From Branchiostoma belcheri (lineage: Eukaryota; Chordata; Leptocardii; Amphioxiformes; Branchiostomatidae): a stretch of DNA of 64,000 nt. The stretch covers positions 2,026,185-2,090,184 of the forward strand of contig NW_017803965.1 of assembly GCF_001625305.1 (NCBI RefSeq), written 5' to 3'. Every line of letters starts with the position of its first letter. The stretch's first letter is position 1. This document shows positions 29,932 through 43,300 of the stretch, piece by piece. The notes under the pieces are model-generated. The model did no database searches, was not told the DNA's origin, and worked only from the letters and a program-made list of their open reading frames with translations. Position numbers and translations under genes: made by a program.

Positions 29932-30868
29932 TACCGTGGCCGACAAGAACAAAATTTTACACCGCAACTTTTGGTGTTTTACACCGCAACTTTTGGTGTT
30001 TTACACTGCAACTTTGGGTGTTTTACACTGCAACTTTGGGTGTTTTACACTGCAACTTTTGCTGTGTTTTACACTGCAACTTTTGCTGTGTTTTACACTG
30101 CAACTTTTGGTGTTTTACACTGCAACTTTTGCTGTGTTTTACACTGCAACTTTTGGTGTTTTACACTAAAACTTTTGCTGTGTGGAAAACTTACACCCCT
30201 CCCCTTTTATAATGGACGGTCCCCCTGTCAGGTCAAAGGTGACAACGATGGCATGCAAACTACGTCGACTGAGTTATCCTTTTCGTGCATAAGTTTTTTA
30301 GAGGAAAAGCTTGGCTACGTTGTGACGTTAGTTTTTTTCTAAAGGTTTTTCTAGCTTTGGCCTATAGATCGGGATAAATTTAAAAATGTTTCGACCAGGT
30401 CCAGTGATTACAAATTATGTTGCTTTTTGCTGCCATGCGTCACAACAAATTTATCAAGGACGTCAGATATCCAGCTCCAGACATCAACAGCAATGACATA
30501 AATTTTCTGCAGGTTAGTTCATTATTATTGGGTATGGACATTGTTTTTCTTCATTTTAATGTCCCGAGACGTCAGCTTGTGACTTGCCGCCGCCATCTTT
30601 GTCACCTTTGACCTGACAGGGGGACCGTCCATTAAAAAGGGGGAGGGGGTTGTAAGTTTTCCACACAGCAAAAGTTGCAATGTAAAACACAGCAAAAGTT
30701 GCAGTATAAAACACAGCAAAAGTTGCAGTGTAAAACACCCAAAGTTGCAGTGTAAAACACCAGAAGTTGCAGTGTAAAACACCCAAAGTTGCAGTGTAAA
30801 ACACCAAAAGTTGCGGTGTAAAACACCAAAAGTTGCGGTGTAAAATTTTGTACTTGTCGGCCACGGTA
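29932..30868. mobile_element. 937-bp foldback transposon with tandem-repeat arms
   Basis: Termini TACCGTGGCCGACAAG and CTTGTCGGCCACGGTA are perfect inverted repeats. The element is flanked by a 6-bp direct repeat ATTAAC (29926-29931 and 30869-30874). Each arm holds a minisatellite in inverted orientation: left 29957-30183, right 30660-30848, unit GTTTTACACTGCAACTTTTG(G), with 20- and 24-bp variants. The 430-bp centre has no transposase ORF. Apparent ORFs rich in FYTATF are the minisatellite. Confidence 0.8.
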
Positions 30869-31261
30869 ATTAACAGTTCATATTTTTTTAACTTTGCCGC
30901 GCCTAAGATGTACACAATGACTCAACACTCCAGGGGTTTCTAAGACAAGCCACTTCAAACCTCCAAGTGTTTTGGAAAATGTTATGCCGTCTGCCTAGCT
31001 CAAGCCGTACGTACATTGTGCTTCATTCCTATTGCCACATATAACACCCATGTTGTGAAAACGTCGTGAAATCTGTTCGTTGATGATATGTCATTGGATC
31101 ATTCATTCGCTCGTCCGGTCCTTCATTCGTTCGTAATTTAGCTGCAATTCTCCGTCAGACCGAAAGGTGTCGAGTTTTGTAGGACAGTGTGACCATCACC
31201 AGGTGTGTGCTGGGACGATGCATTGCTACATGACAAGGGAGGAACGCACAATCAAGCGCGT

Positions 31262-31367
<106 letters not shown>

Positions 31368-31642
31368 ACAATGTAAGTTTTGGAAACTCTTTTAAGTTCA
31401 TCCAGATATCAAATTAAGAAAAAAATGCAGCCAGGACACAGGTATGTAAATATTTCTGTCCTACAGCACTTTGCAACTCATTGTGCACTTTTTAGTGCTT
31501 TTGTAGACCTATAACACTCTTCTTCCAAAATGCTTTTTGTTGCATTCTCTTTTATGATTTCTGTCCAGAGATGTATTTTTAAGGAACCTGTATAAAGTAC
31601 TGTGTTTTTTGTTTACTACATGTACTTGTAGTCCAAATAAGA

Positions 31643-31662
31643 NNNNNNNNNNNNNNNNNNNN
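31643..31662. other. Assembly gap (20 N)
   Basis: Twenty N bases stand exactly before the right copy of the duplicated segment. The round size suggests a placeholder of unknown true length. Confidence 0.98.
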
Positions 31663-32555
31663 CAACCTAGGATCTGCTTGGAGATTAGAGTTTTGGTCTC
31701 CCACATTGAATTACGTAGTTATGAAGTTTGACACGAGTTTTGCCGTCCCTAACGTGGTTTGTTCTACAGCTAGACACTGGCACATGGCCAACCATGCTTT
31801 TAACCTCCCAAAACACTTCGTCAAATTACTTTAACGTGAATTATTACTGTGTTTTTGCGCTTAAAACAAAGTTTATAACACAGAGGGGACTGGATTATGG
31901 TACTACGATATGGAATTGTCTGGAAAAAGCCAACCAGACGGACGCATCACACATTCTCCTGACTCATTGGACAAATACACGTGTGGCGTGAGTGAAGTGT
32001 CTGGCCTGAATACATGATCACGCCATTCGCAAGGACTAAGAACTCTAAGCTTAGCTACTTAGTAATAGTGTTTCCTTTAAGAAATAAAGGACCAAATTTG
32101 CATGAACACCCTTGACTTTTCCGTAGCTGCTGCATATCAACATGTTTTATGGTATCCACTGCGCCTAAGACGTACACAGTGACTTAACACTCTAGGGGTT
32201 TCTAAGACAAGCCACTTCAAACCTTCAAGTGTTTTGGAAAATGTTATGCCGTCTGCTAACTTATGCCGTACTTCCACTGTGATTCACTTCGTAAGCTCTG
32301 GGCGGACACTAGTAACGGTAAATTGAGAGCTTCATTCTGGATGATAAGCCCCATAGACCTTCTGTCCACCAGACTAAAAACGTAGGTTCAAAATCTAGCC
32401 AAATATGGGAACAATCGGTCAGGGGAGTTAAGCCAAGTTTCCCCGACTTTAGATTGAGGACACCCATACAAAGACGTTTTAGTTTCTTTTCCATATATTT
32501 CATTTATACATGTTGAGTGAGTTGGGATGTTACTTAACTTGTATTCTACGTTAAT

Positions 32556-32683
32556 ATCCAAGCAGATCTTTTGTTGGCCACAAAGACAGTATCAAATTGG
32601 CTAGGCAGTATCCATTGGATAGACTGTATACTGCCTGGCCAATTTGATACTGTATTTGCTACCACCGAAAGATCTGCTTGGAG
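32556..32683. mobile_element. Hairpin MITE family F, copy 1
   Basis: ATCCAAGCAGATCTT at the left pairs with AAGATCTGCTTGGAG at the right. An inner pair ACAGTATCAAATTGGCTAGG / CCTGGCCAATTTGATACTGT makes most of the element one long hairpin. A right-half copy precedes 29040. Confidence 0.75.
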
Positions 32684-32945
32684 GCTATTCTACTTTTTCT
32701 GTTTATGTTCGTATACGTAAATGCAGTTTATGTGATGTGTCGTGTCGTGTCGTGTCATAGGAACATTCGTTCGCTCGTCCGTTCCTTCATTCGTTCGTCA
32801 TCTAGCTGCAATTCTCCGTCAGACCGAAAGGTGTCGAGTTTTGTAGGTCAGTGTGACCATCACCAGGTGTGTGCTGGGACGATGCATTGCTACATGACAA
32901 GGGAGGAACTCACAATCAAGCGCACGCACGCACAAACGCACACAT

Positions 32946-32947
<2 letters not shown>

Positions 32948-33036
<89 letters not shown>
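32948..33036 (+). repeat. (CA)n microsatellite
   Basis: About 43 CA units, the counterpart of the array at 31262-31363 in the other duplicate copy. Confidence 0.95.
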
Positions 33037-33879
33037 GAAACAAACACGTACAAACAAACGTAAACCCGCATGCAAATAGTATAGCTGTTGTTAGACTTCC
33101 TCTTAAAGTTTATCACGGCAAAGGTCACTCTCTAAAAGCTTATTCAGTAAACACTGCAAATCCAATATTGTGGTTGCCGCAGTCACCTCCCCACCCACTA
33201 ATGGAACATTCTACTTGTCAGTACGACAGTATGTATGCTGGACCAGGCCATGTTGTACAGTAGGGGAGTCAGTTGTGTCTTGTTAAGTGAGCACGAAGCG
33301 GACCCGACCCAGGACTGCTACCTGCCGAGAGTACAGAGTGTTGATTGGCCGAGCTGTGCGGTTGGCCACAAGTGCTTTGGAAGGCACCATTTGACTTTTG
33401 GTGAGGTAAACGTTGTCTGAAAATTCATTATTTTGAGCCAATTATCCGCCTCTAAATATACATAAGCAGAAAAACATGCATAAACATACGGATCTATATC
33501 AAATGTTTAGAGTGAATATATCAATTTTATGCCAGTAGATTTGATTTTATAACCATATGTTTGTTCTTGCTGTCACTGCTCACCCCTGTTCTGCTAAGTG
33601 GAAGAGTCCATGCTTGCATTGTTTCCGTGCAGGAGGCTTGCACCCAGTCGAGAGGCAGCACAAAATAAAGACAAAGTCTGGCACACGCACGGGCTAACGG
33701 GCCGGGCCGGCGTTCCGCAGATTGAATTGCTAGCGATATTGAATTTAGCGTGGTTCCCCTGGGCTCGCCTCGCTGACACACAGGGATGAAGGGCTAGCTA
33801 CCCGCCAGGCCGTCACGGGTCTGTAGCCATCCGCTCACCGCGTGACCAGCACACCTTTCCTCGGGCCAGACGTGCGAGG

Positions 33880-34345
33880 ATGGCGGGGCAGGCGGCGTGG
33901 TTCCTCCCGTTGTTGGCGGCGGGGCTGGCCCTGCTCGCCCGGGACGCAGGGGCGGCGCTGTGCGAGCCGATCACGATCCCCATGTGTAAGAAGATGCCGT
34001 GGAATATGACGAGGATGCCCAACCTGCTGCACCACAGCACCCAGGAGAACGCCAAACTCGCCATCGAGCAGTACGAGAGTCTGGTCAACTACACGCCCAG
34101 CTGTAGCCCCGACCTGCTCCTGTTCTTCCTCTGCTCCATGTACGCGCCCATCTGTACCCTAGAGTTCAGCCAGGAGCCCATCCGGCCCTGTAAGAAGGTG
34201 TGTGAGGGGGCACGCGCCGCCTGTGAGCCCGTGGTGCTCGCGTACAACCACACCTGGCCGGACCACCTCAAGTGCGACGACCTGCCCGTCTACGAGCTGG
34301 GCGTCTGTATCTCACCTGAGGCCATCGTCACTGAAGAGCCACCAG
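33880..34345 (+). CDS. frzb: FRZB-like exon 1: signal peptide and Frizzled CRD
   Basis: ATG at 33880 starts [20 protein letters not shown], a classical signal peptide likely cut near AGA|ALC. The ten CRD cysteines follow in the standard order, with N-glycosylation sites NMT, NYT and NHT. The entire CRD is in one exon, as in vertebrate sFRPs. The donor is CCAG|GTAAGG (34346), phase 1. The region is GC-rich compared with the intron. Confidence 0.93.
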
Positions 34346-37300
34346 GTAAGGCACACTCCTCTCTCTCTCTCTCCCTCTATCCTTCCCTCTCTCCTATGTC
34401 TATCTGACTTTCTCACGTTTTTACATACATCAGTGTGTGTATGATCGTAACCCCACAGTGTAACAGACCATACACAAACGCATGGCCGCCCGTAAAAAGA
34501 ACATCATAGTCAAGATACGAAGAAACAAAGAGAAAACCTTGTCTCACACAAGATACGCGATGTTCACAGCGTAGTGTAATCCAATGACCGGCTGAAGACT
34601 TGTGTAATTTTGTTCTCAATACCGAGACGGGTAACAAGAGATAATCTGCTTCGCCTCAAGTCAGCCGGAAACCTCAAGTTGTCCTTTCTGGTTTCCCACA
34701 CTAAGAAGTCTGAAGTGCCGACCAGTTTACATTCTTCACAAGGTGCATGGAAAACCTTGAAACGGCTGGCTAAATTATACGTGTGCTTTCTAGTGTACCT
34801 TACAAGCGAGCATCATCTATTGCCACAACCACACCTTTCCATCGTACACGAACGTAGAAAACCTGCTTTGAAGAAAAGAATAACACGGAGAAATAGATAA
34901 ACTTTAGGACTAAAGGTTTTTTACTTGTAATCATAAGGAGCGTTTGTTTCCCACCCTACAGCATAGAGAGAACAATACTGAAGAAAGGGAGTGGGTACAG
35001 TGAGTTGTTCAGCGCCTTTTCAGAGTAGATCCCAGCGGTAGTGTTTTTCTTTCATCTGTATCAATATCATTGTGTTGGCAATCAAGGCGCGAACAGAGCA
35101 ATTGTGTTTTAATGGCTCATTCTAGATGGTTATCAAGAGTTAAAGCTCCGTTGGTCCTCCCGGCATTCTGACAATACTAACAAAACCAGGGAGAAGCTGG
35201 AATCAAACAATGCAATGTCAGGCTCCGCCCGTACAAGTGGCTCCACACCAGGCGACCGAAAAACGTCGTCATGTTTGGATGTTTTGATCCAAGCCGCCGA
35301 GACCTTGAATAAATCGGCTGTCGCAATGCGACCTTAGCAGAGCAAACTCTTGGGACGTGCGTTTGTGTCGTTCGGCCGGGCGGGATTTTTGCAGTGCCAG
35401 CATTGTCAGGCATGGCACTGTCGGGGCTGGACTTTGAAAACAGGACTGCATGCGCCAGATTTATTCTTCTTAAATCTTTCATGTCCGCTTTAAAAGAGAG
35501 GCAGGATACATATTTGTGTCTGAAACGTGCCGATTCGGTCTGCTTTCAATTACGGAAAGGGTTTGCCATGTTTCGCGACATGTGAGACTCCGGTGTTTAA
35601 ACCTCCTCCAATGTCTTTTAAAAGCATTAACAGCAGAATAATGTCGTTAGTTGACAGACGAGTGAGGGGAGGGGGGGTGAATGTCTATTTCTGACATCCA
35701 TCACTAAGGTGCGCAGATGGGCGCACGTCGCCACGCGGTAACGTATGGCTCGACTCTTGTTCGCCCCAGATATTTTTATTGCAAAATCCATTTTGAATTA
35801 TTCCGCCGCACAAATGGTTTGGAAACATCCCAACTGGCCCATGGAATGCCTCTAACCGACCCCACGCCTACAGCGTTTTCCGGCCGGCATACAAACATGA
35901 TATCATGCTCGCAGATTCCGACTTGAAGTTGAAGGACAGCTACATGGCAATATTTGGCTGCTATGAACGTCACCTAATGCCGCGTGTTTTCTTCATAAGT
36001 CTCTTATTACTCGACTAGACTGTACTGCTATAAGTTGACACCTATTCATCTCCTAGTGAAAACACAGAGAAACTCTAGTCTCAGAGTGTAAACTTGTAGA
36101 GAAGTCTCCCGTCCATGTCCACCATGGCGGCTTTCCCGTGAAGGGCCCTCCAGCCAGCCCCGCTCCACCGGCGTCTGTTGACACAGCTACACGGCGGTGT
36201 GCCGTGCTCTACTGGTTTCGCTCTTAATCCTCTGTCCTGGCGAGATCCCCCTTCGCGGCGGAACTGTCGGAACTTTAATCCCCTGACACACATAGCCGAA
36301 TCTGCCCTCCCCAACACCATGGTTGGGAGTAGGTCTTGAGTATGGTTGGGTGAGGTTGGCAGTCAAATTTGACTCAAATTTAACTTAGATTTAATTTGGT
36401 TCTTTACTTCCTTGGTGACACATGGCCGAATATGCCCTCCCGAACACTGCTCAACTCCATGGTTGGGAGTAGGTCTTGAGTATGGTTGGGCGAGGTTGGC
36501 AGTCAAATTTGACTCAACTTTAACTTAAATTTAATTTGATTCTTTACTTCCTTGGTGACACATGGCCGAATGTGCCCTCCCGAACACTGTCGAATTCCCA
36601 CCTTCCCAACCATGGTCGGGAGTATGGTTGGCTACTGTTCGGTTAGGCCAGCCGAATGTTTCAAAATGTTCAAAACATTCCGGTGTTGACGGGAGGTTGG
36701 GTCATGGTTGGGGGCTAGTTGGCTGTTGGTTGGGAGTAGGTCGGCAGTGGTCGTGGCGAGGTTGGCAGTCAAATTTGACTCAAATTTTACTTAAATTTAA
36801 TTTGATTCGTATTCGCATTTAATGCAATATAAATTTATTTCGTCAAAGGGATTGTGTCAGAGATTGCGACCCGCTCTGGTTATTCTAATTAGGTATGTTG
36901 CTTGTTTAACAAATGTATGATCATAGCCGATATAACATCACTGTACTACTAGTATACAGTAATAAATTAATTTTGTAATTATGTATATGATACAATACGT
37001 GGCTGATAAAGTAAAATTGGAGATGATCAATCAAAGATACGTTAACGAATAAGCGATGTTTCCAAAATATTTAACTGAGAGTGCTTCAAGCAACTCCAGG
37101 TTTTTGTAGAATACACCATAATTGCTATTGACCTAAATTTGCACTAAGGCTCATCTTTTTAATCTCCAAGCAGATTCATAAATGATAACTCATAATTTGA
37201 TCGTCCTCTGCCCCCGAATGAGTCTGCTTGGAGATTACCATTTTTTTGCGCTTTATATCACTCTAAGGAGACAATAGACAAAACGTAAAGTGAAAATCAA

Positions 37301-40300
37301 GGAGGTTTTATTCAACCAAGCCGTGTGTCTCTTTGGAGATTTGTCCGTTCCCCGTACATTTCACCTGACGCCTGGAGTCGGCTGTGTCACGCCAGTCGGT
37401 CAACATGTGTCCGCACCAGCCCGCTTTATCTGTGTTCCTAATCACCCGAATTACATTCCTCTTGAGCAGACGATGATGTGCTACTCGAGGGGTCCTTTCA
37501 ACAGTACTTAGGCTTTAAATGGATCGGGAAGGCTGTCGTCCCGGGCTTGTCAGTGCGCCCGCTGCCCGTGCCTTATCTCTCCCTGTGCAAACACACCGCT
37601 ACAAGATTGTAGGCGAACCGGCGACGCCGCGAAAAGTGAAAGGTTATCACCCAGCTACATTCCTGCGCGCGCTCAACCAATTAATCGGCAGCCTCATGAT
37701 TATCCATTTTAAAGGGCGGGAAAACAGAGTTTTTTAATCCGGATTTGTCGAATTTTAATCCCAGCTATGTGCGCTAGCTTTCTGCCAGGACTTAGCGTTC
37801 TACTCGAAGATATTTGGTTTTCTCGATACAAGATACACAGTAGAACGCGCGGGAGAACGTTGTCTATCTGAACCAGGTAACCACTCTCAGCAGGTAATAT
37901 CGTCTGACGATTTCGGTTGCCATGGAGACTCGGTTAATGGAAGATGTCGTGCTGGCGCCTTGTCACTCATCATTCTTACATCCGTCATGCCCCGGACATA
38001 AAAACGTCTCAGTAACAGGGACCGACGTCTGCATTCAAGTCTTAGCCTCTACCAGGCTTCGGGAGGCGGCTGGTGGAAAGAGTAGAGATCGGCCAAACTG
38101 AACTCTCTAGCAGACCGACTCCCCTAGCATGTTACCTCTCTATTTGGCCGATTTCTACTCTTTCCAGCCGCCTTGCTTCCAAGTACCGGACATGTACGTA
38201 GGAGTCTGAGTGTGGTTACCAAACCTATTTTAGGTACCAAGTCTCTTTTCACTACAGAAATATTACCTGAATGCGTGCATTTTTTTCTTACAGAGCTTTC
38301 GGAATCTACAGAAAATGCAGACATTAGGGAGCCGGGAAAGTCAAGAGAAAAGGGGCGCCGCAAACGTAGGTATCGAAAGTGAAGATAACAGATATATTTG
38401 TAAGATACTACTATTACTAGCCCCTGACTTTCATCCGTTAATCGTATAATCAGGTTTGTAAGTCTGAGTCACTAAATAAAGAGGCCATTTTTACAGAACC
38501 AAGTGTTTTATTCGGCCGACGTTTCGGTGACCGTCTGTCACCTTCCTCAGGGCAATTCTGACTGGTTCACATAAATTGCACTCATGTTGGCTGAAGAAAA
38601 CGGCTGGGTAAAAAGAGTCTCCTTATTCTCCGACTTTCATGTAACTGGATGTGGTTGCATGTTGCCCGTCTAGATGGACGTCTAGGGCATTCATTGCAAT
38701 TCCAGGATGGCAAAACTGTCTTTTCAAAGTCAATTTTCTGGTCATTATTTTGTTGAATCAATCCTATCCATAGCATACTGATAATCTGTAAGACAAAAAT
38801 GCGATGTCGTTGATCATGAAGGAAAAAAAGGTTTGTCTTGTATCGTAGGCTGGTTGATGGTAGCCAAAAGATAAAGAGACTCACGTAGCCTGCTTTGGGC
38901 TATTTGAAACGCCCAAATGTACATGTACTACGAAATGTCAATGTCAGACAGTTATCCTCATCCAGAATATTTCTTTTTTTTGTTTTGCCGCCCTGAAATT
39001 GCATTGGATGCCTCTAAGTGACCAGAACTGTGTTTTGGGAGACTGTTAAAGAACCCACCACACGTGTCGAGTAGAGTTAGGGGGCCGGTGTACAAGTGAA
39101 CACGACGAGTGACCGTCAGCACGATGACCCAGTGTTACTGTTAGTCAAATTTGTGGTTCTGAAAGCCCGATGCGTGTCAAACACAGGCAGTGGTAGATAT
39201 CTCACACTAGGCTTCGTCTTTGCCGAGTCAATAACTGGCTTTAAGTTCTTCAAACATTTGGTAAAACAGAAACAAAACAGGGTGTAGTGGGGATTTTCAT
39301 ATACCCACATTCTGTTCTAACCATAGACGAGGAACTGAAGGCCCAGTCTTCTACACACCAGTTTTACGTTTAAACAAATGTGTTGGATATCTGTAATTTG
39401 TCTGAGAGTAATTATCAGGGTGTAGAAGTACGACAGCTTGGTAATAACACCCTCTGTGCATGTCCTGTGGCTTGACGTGCTTACTGTCAGGTGGTGTTTA
39501 ACCAGGATAAACACCCGGTGAGAATACCCGGGACGGAAGGGCAGGGTTTCCTGTGAATGACGTTACGTTTTGTGCAACTATGTGTACTCGATCAACAACC
39601 GGAACAGGCAAGTCTTTCATTGGCGAACTTGGCGAACTTTTACCAGCTTTACAATACACGATGCAGACATATTAACGTATTGTAAGAGCATGAAAATAAG
39701 CTATAACCACACTGAAAAATCAAATAACCTTTTTCATTTCGATATCTTTTAGAAAAACGATGACAGATATTCTCAGAATGTCAAGAATACGGTTATCGAG
39801 GACAAAATTCTAGTAAGGCATTGATATAAGTGATCTAAAATACTTTTAACCTAAAAGAATAAGAGATATGATATACATTTGAATTGCTAACGTCGGTACA
39901 CGTAGAATTGTACCCATCTAAGATAAATGTCGTGGAATAAGGATGGGCACAGAGACAAATGTTTGTATTTTGAAGGAACGTCGATAAAAATCTAGGAAGC
40001 ATAGCTTAACGATTCCTAGGAGACAATATTGCAACTTTTGGCTACTAATGCGGCAAAACAAATTAAGAAAACCATCTCAGGAATATCATTTTCATGACGT
40101 CAGCTAGCAACAGTCATCTTTTTATAGACCCCCATGTGGGTCTTTATTAGGGTGGGTCTGTGATATTTTGAGTTCGCGACCTTACATCAATATTCTACTA
40201 AGAGTGTCATACAAAGAGCGCAATACGTGCAGAGGTTATGATATAATGTACACACAAACTGTACTATTGGACGTATTATAGACACGTGTGACACATGTGC

Positions 40301-43300
40301 CTAGCTAGGGAACAAGTCTGTATTTAATCATTAACTTGTCCACATGGTGCATTCGTGTAAAGGCTGTACCTCATTTCTCTTTATACATGTACGCCTCTCA
40401 ATTTTTTGCTTAGAAATACTGAAAATTCAAGCTGTACGTCGATGACGGTTAGACATCTAGGTAAACTACATGTATATTCAAAGAAAAAATAACAAAAATC
40501 GTCCTTTAAAGTAATATGAGAATATCCTAACTTTTACCGTCACTAGTCACTATTATGTACAGTTCTGAGAAATATTATGGATTTTTGGTGATTTTTCTAT
40601 AAAAAAAAGGGTGTGGCCTTTAGCTTTTGATTGCGCCATCGATGACATCATAAAGAAATGAATAAATTACCCACTTGCAAAAAGACACTTTATGGCAACA
40701 TCTCAAAGTCCATACTCAATTGTAGTATGTAATGTTAGAAGACCCAAAAGTCCTCACTCAGGCATGGTTATTTCCCCACCTTAAAACTCTACTACTATAA
40801 ATCACGGAGAATATTTCCGGACGTTTCGAGTGACATGCGCTACTCTCCTTCAGCGTCACTAAAGTGAACTGACGGAGCTACTAAACATTTATCACAAGTT
40901 AGGAACTGGAAAAACCGTTTGAAAACGACAAGGACACCAGTGTTCTAGCCAGGATTTTTTCATAGCATAGTGGTCAGGTACAGAAAAGCAACTTTCGTGG
41001 CGCAAATCACGCATTGAGCCGAAAAATTTTAAAACTCATAACCCCCTGAGACACGTACTATTTCTTGTTTAATGTGGAACAGATTTTGTGAAGTTAAGGT
41101 TTTCCCTTTGCTATAGCTTCATTCTAAAGTTATAGTTTCATTTTTTGCAAGATTTATGAAGGTTCTCCCTCCCACAAAACCCTATATATGTATACTGGTT
41201 GAAACTTAGCATAGGGGTGAAAATTATAGCATAGGGGTAAAAATTATAGCATAGGGGGTCAAAATCATAGGAGGCCCTATGCTAAAAAGGCCTGGCTAGA
41301 ACACTGGCCACTGTCCTGAGTTTCACTGTCACAGCTTGAATTATTATTGAACAATTCAAGCTGTATTTCAACAGTTCAGATGAACCGATTCTGTAGTTTA
41401 TATCTTTTGGCAGTCAAGCATCGCGCTCTTCAAACTCACAGGTTCCAAAGGAAATAAACACAGCCCAAGATCACGGCGGCTTAAGTACATTAACGACAGT
41501 ATCGGCTATCGGGGATGTTCTCTGAAAGTGTAAACGGGGTGTTGTGGGTCTGGCCAGCCGCAATGCCTCACGGAAACATGAGCCAAGGTAAAACTGTTTG
41601 TCGTCGGACGTTCGCTGGATGTTTGACAGGGTTCACACCGGTTTGTGGTGCGGTTAATGCGGTCGGACGATCATTTTTCCGCGGTTACAACTGCCCCTCC
41701 TCACGTCAAAACGTACACGAAAAACGTCGCCGTTAATAATCCTAATTTGCACGATTTAAACACTAATAATCTACATCACACCGCTAGAATTACAAAGCGA
41801 ACAGTTTACCCAGTGTTTGAGTAATTGAATTTAAGCAAAGAAAAGATACGTTTAGACACATTATGTAAGCACCGACCCTAACATAAAAGATACAGTATAA
41901 CGTAACGGGCTGTGTTTTTACATACAGAAATCGTTTAGAACGGCGAGCGTTTACAACAAAACTCTGAGTTCGTGCCGAGTATTTCAAGTTTGCCTGGTAT
42001 GTCCACCTGCATACAAATGCCGCATTCCTGTAGTATTTTCTGTAAGGGTACACCTTGAACTGCTATTCAAAGCTACAAAAGAGTAGTGTGTGTAAACCTC
42101 GTGGGTTTGTAGCCATATTTCTTCAACAAGTTGTAAGCTGGGATCCAAGTTTACAGTACTGCGTAATACGTCAGACCTGGTTATAAATGGGTGTGAAAAT
42201 GTAAACGGGAGCAAAAGTTGCTCAGATTGGCAAATGTTCCTTTTTTGCAAATTTTAACAAATGTTCAACGTATTTCGTCCCTTTTTTGTGAAGTTTGCCG
42301 CCAACTTTTCGTCCATTTGGTGACCGTAGTAGTACTATTTGATAGTCAAAGTAGATTGCGATTCTAGCACTGTATTGGCATGAAAAGAGTCTGTTCCTCC
42401 TCTAATGATAATTTCAGCGAATGATCTGCCAAACAAGATGCAAAGCAAAATGACCACGTTTTGTCTCCAATTGCTTTCTGTTGTATCCAGAACCGTGTCT
42501 GCCTAGTTCTATGCCAATGGGTTAGGGTTAGGATCAGGCATGGTTTTGGGTAGTCTCCGCGTATCCAAGAACGTAGATTTGCCTCAGGCACGGTTCTCGA
42601 TACGCGTAGACTGTCCAGAACCGTGCCCGGGTATGGTTCTGGATAAAGCACGGTTCTGGATACAACGCCATCCCCTCTCCCTTTCCGACAGCAAGCAGGC
42701 TTACATTTCGTTACAACTAAGGGTAAACTGTGGGCATTGTTTCCTCACAGTTCTAACACGAGAACAATACGACCCAACTTTGTTGACACCACAGGAGGAC
42801 CAGGTTTACAGAGGACCGTCACCACACACATAGAACACCCAATCAGCTTCAAAATATCGCGCTGACTGACCAAAGCAATCGTAGTGGAGAGGGATTAGGT
42901 TCCTGAAGTCTGGGTGGGCCAGTTATGGCTAACGTCTTCGTACGTCTGTCAAAAAACGGCTACTTTTTCTTGCTTCGTGTTTGATGCCTCGGACACGTTC
43001 AGAAGGAACTGAGGGCATTTTCCTGTTTGTTTTATGGACGAGAAATGGCCTGTTTTTTTCGAGGTGTTTTTAGCAGCTGGAAAATGTTATTTTCGATGAA
43101 GTTGCTGTACCTTATACAATTTCAATTTCAAATTTATATTCTGTGTGTCTATAGTACCAGTACCCTTGCTTGCAGTTTTTTTCTTTTAAAGCTGTACGTG
43201 CTTTGGTCATAATAACAGCAATGTCTCCTATGCCCGACATTATACGAGCATTGGGTATTTTGTCGCCTACTCCTCAATGAGGACTCTTTTAGAATAAAAG

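Larger units (their letters stand above)
31663..33036 (+). repeat. Duplicated segment, right copy
   Basis: It is nearly identical to parts of 29036-31367 (see left copy), without the two transposons of the left copy but with its own insertion at about 32290-32740 that includes a hairpin MITE. Confidence 0.85.

Noticed and set aside
29957..30183. Regularly spaced repeat resembling a CRISPR array
   Set aside because: The units are contiguous with no unique spacers, lie in a eukaryotic genome, and are mirrored in the other arm of a transposon.
29936..30342. Cys/Phe-rich open frames (FYTATF, CFTLQLL) in both orientations
   Set aside because: They are translations of the 20/24-bp minisatellite in the foldback transposon arms.
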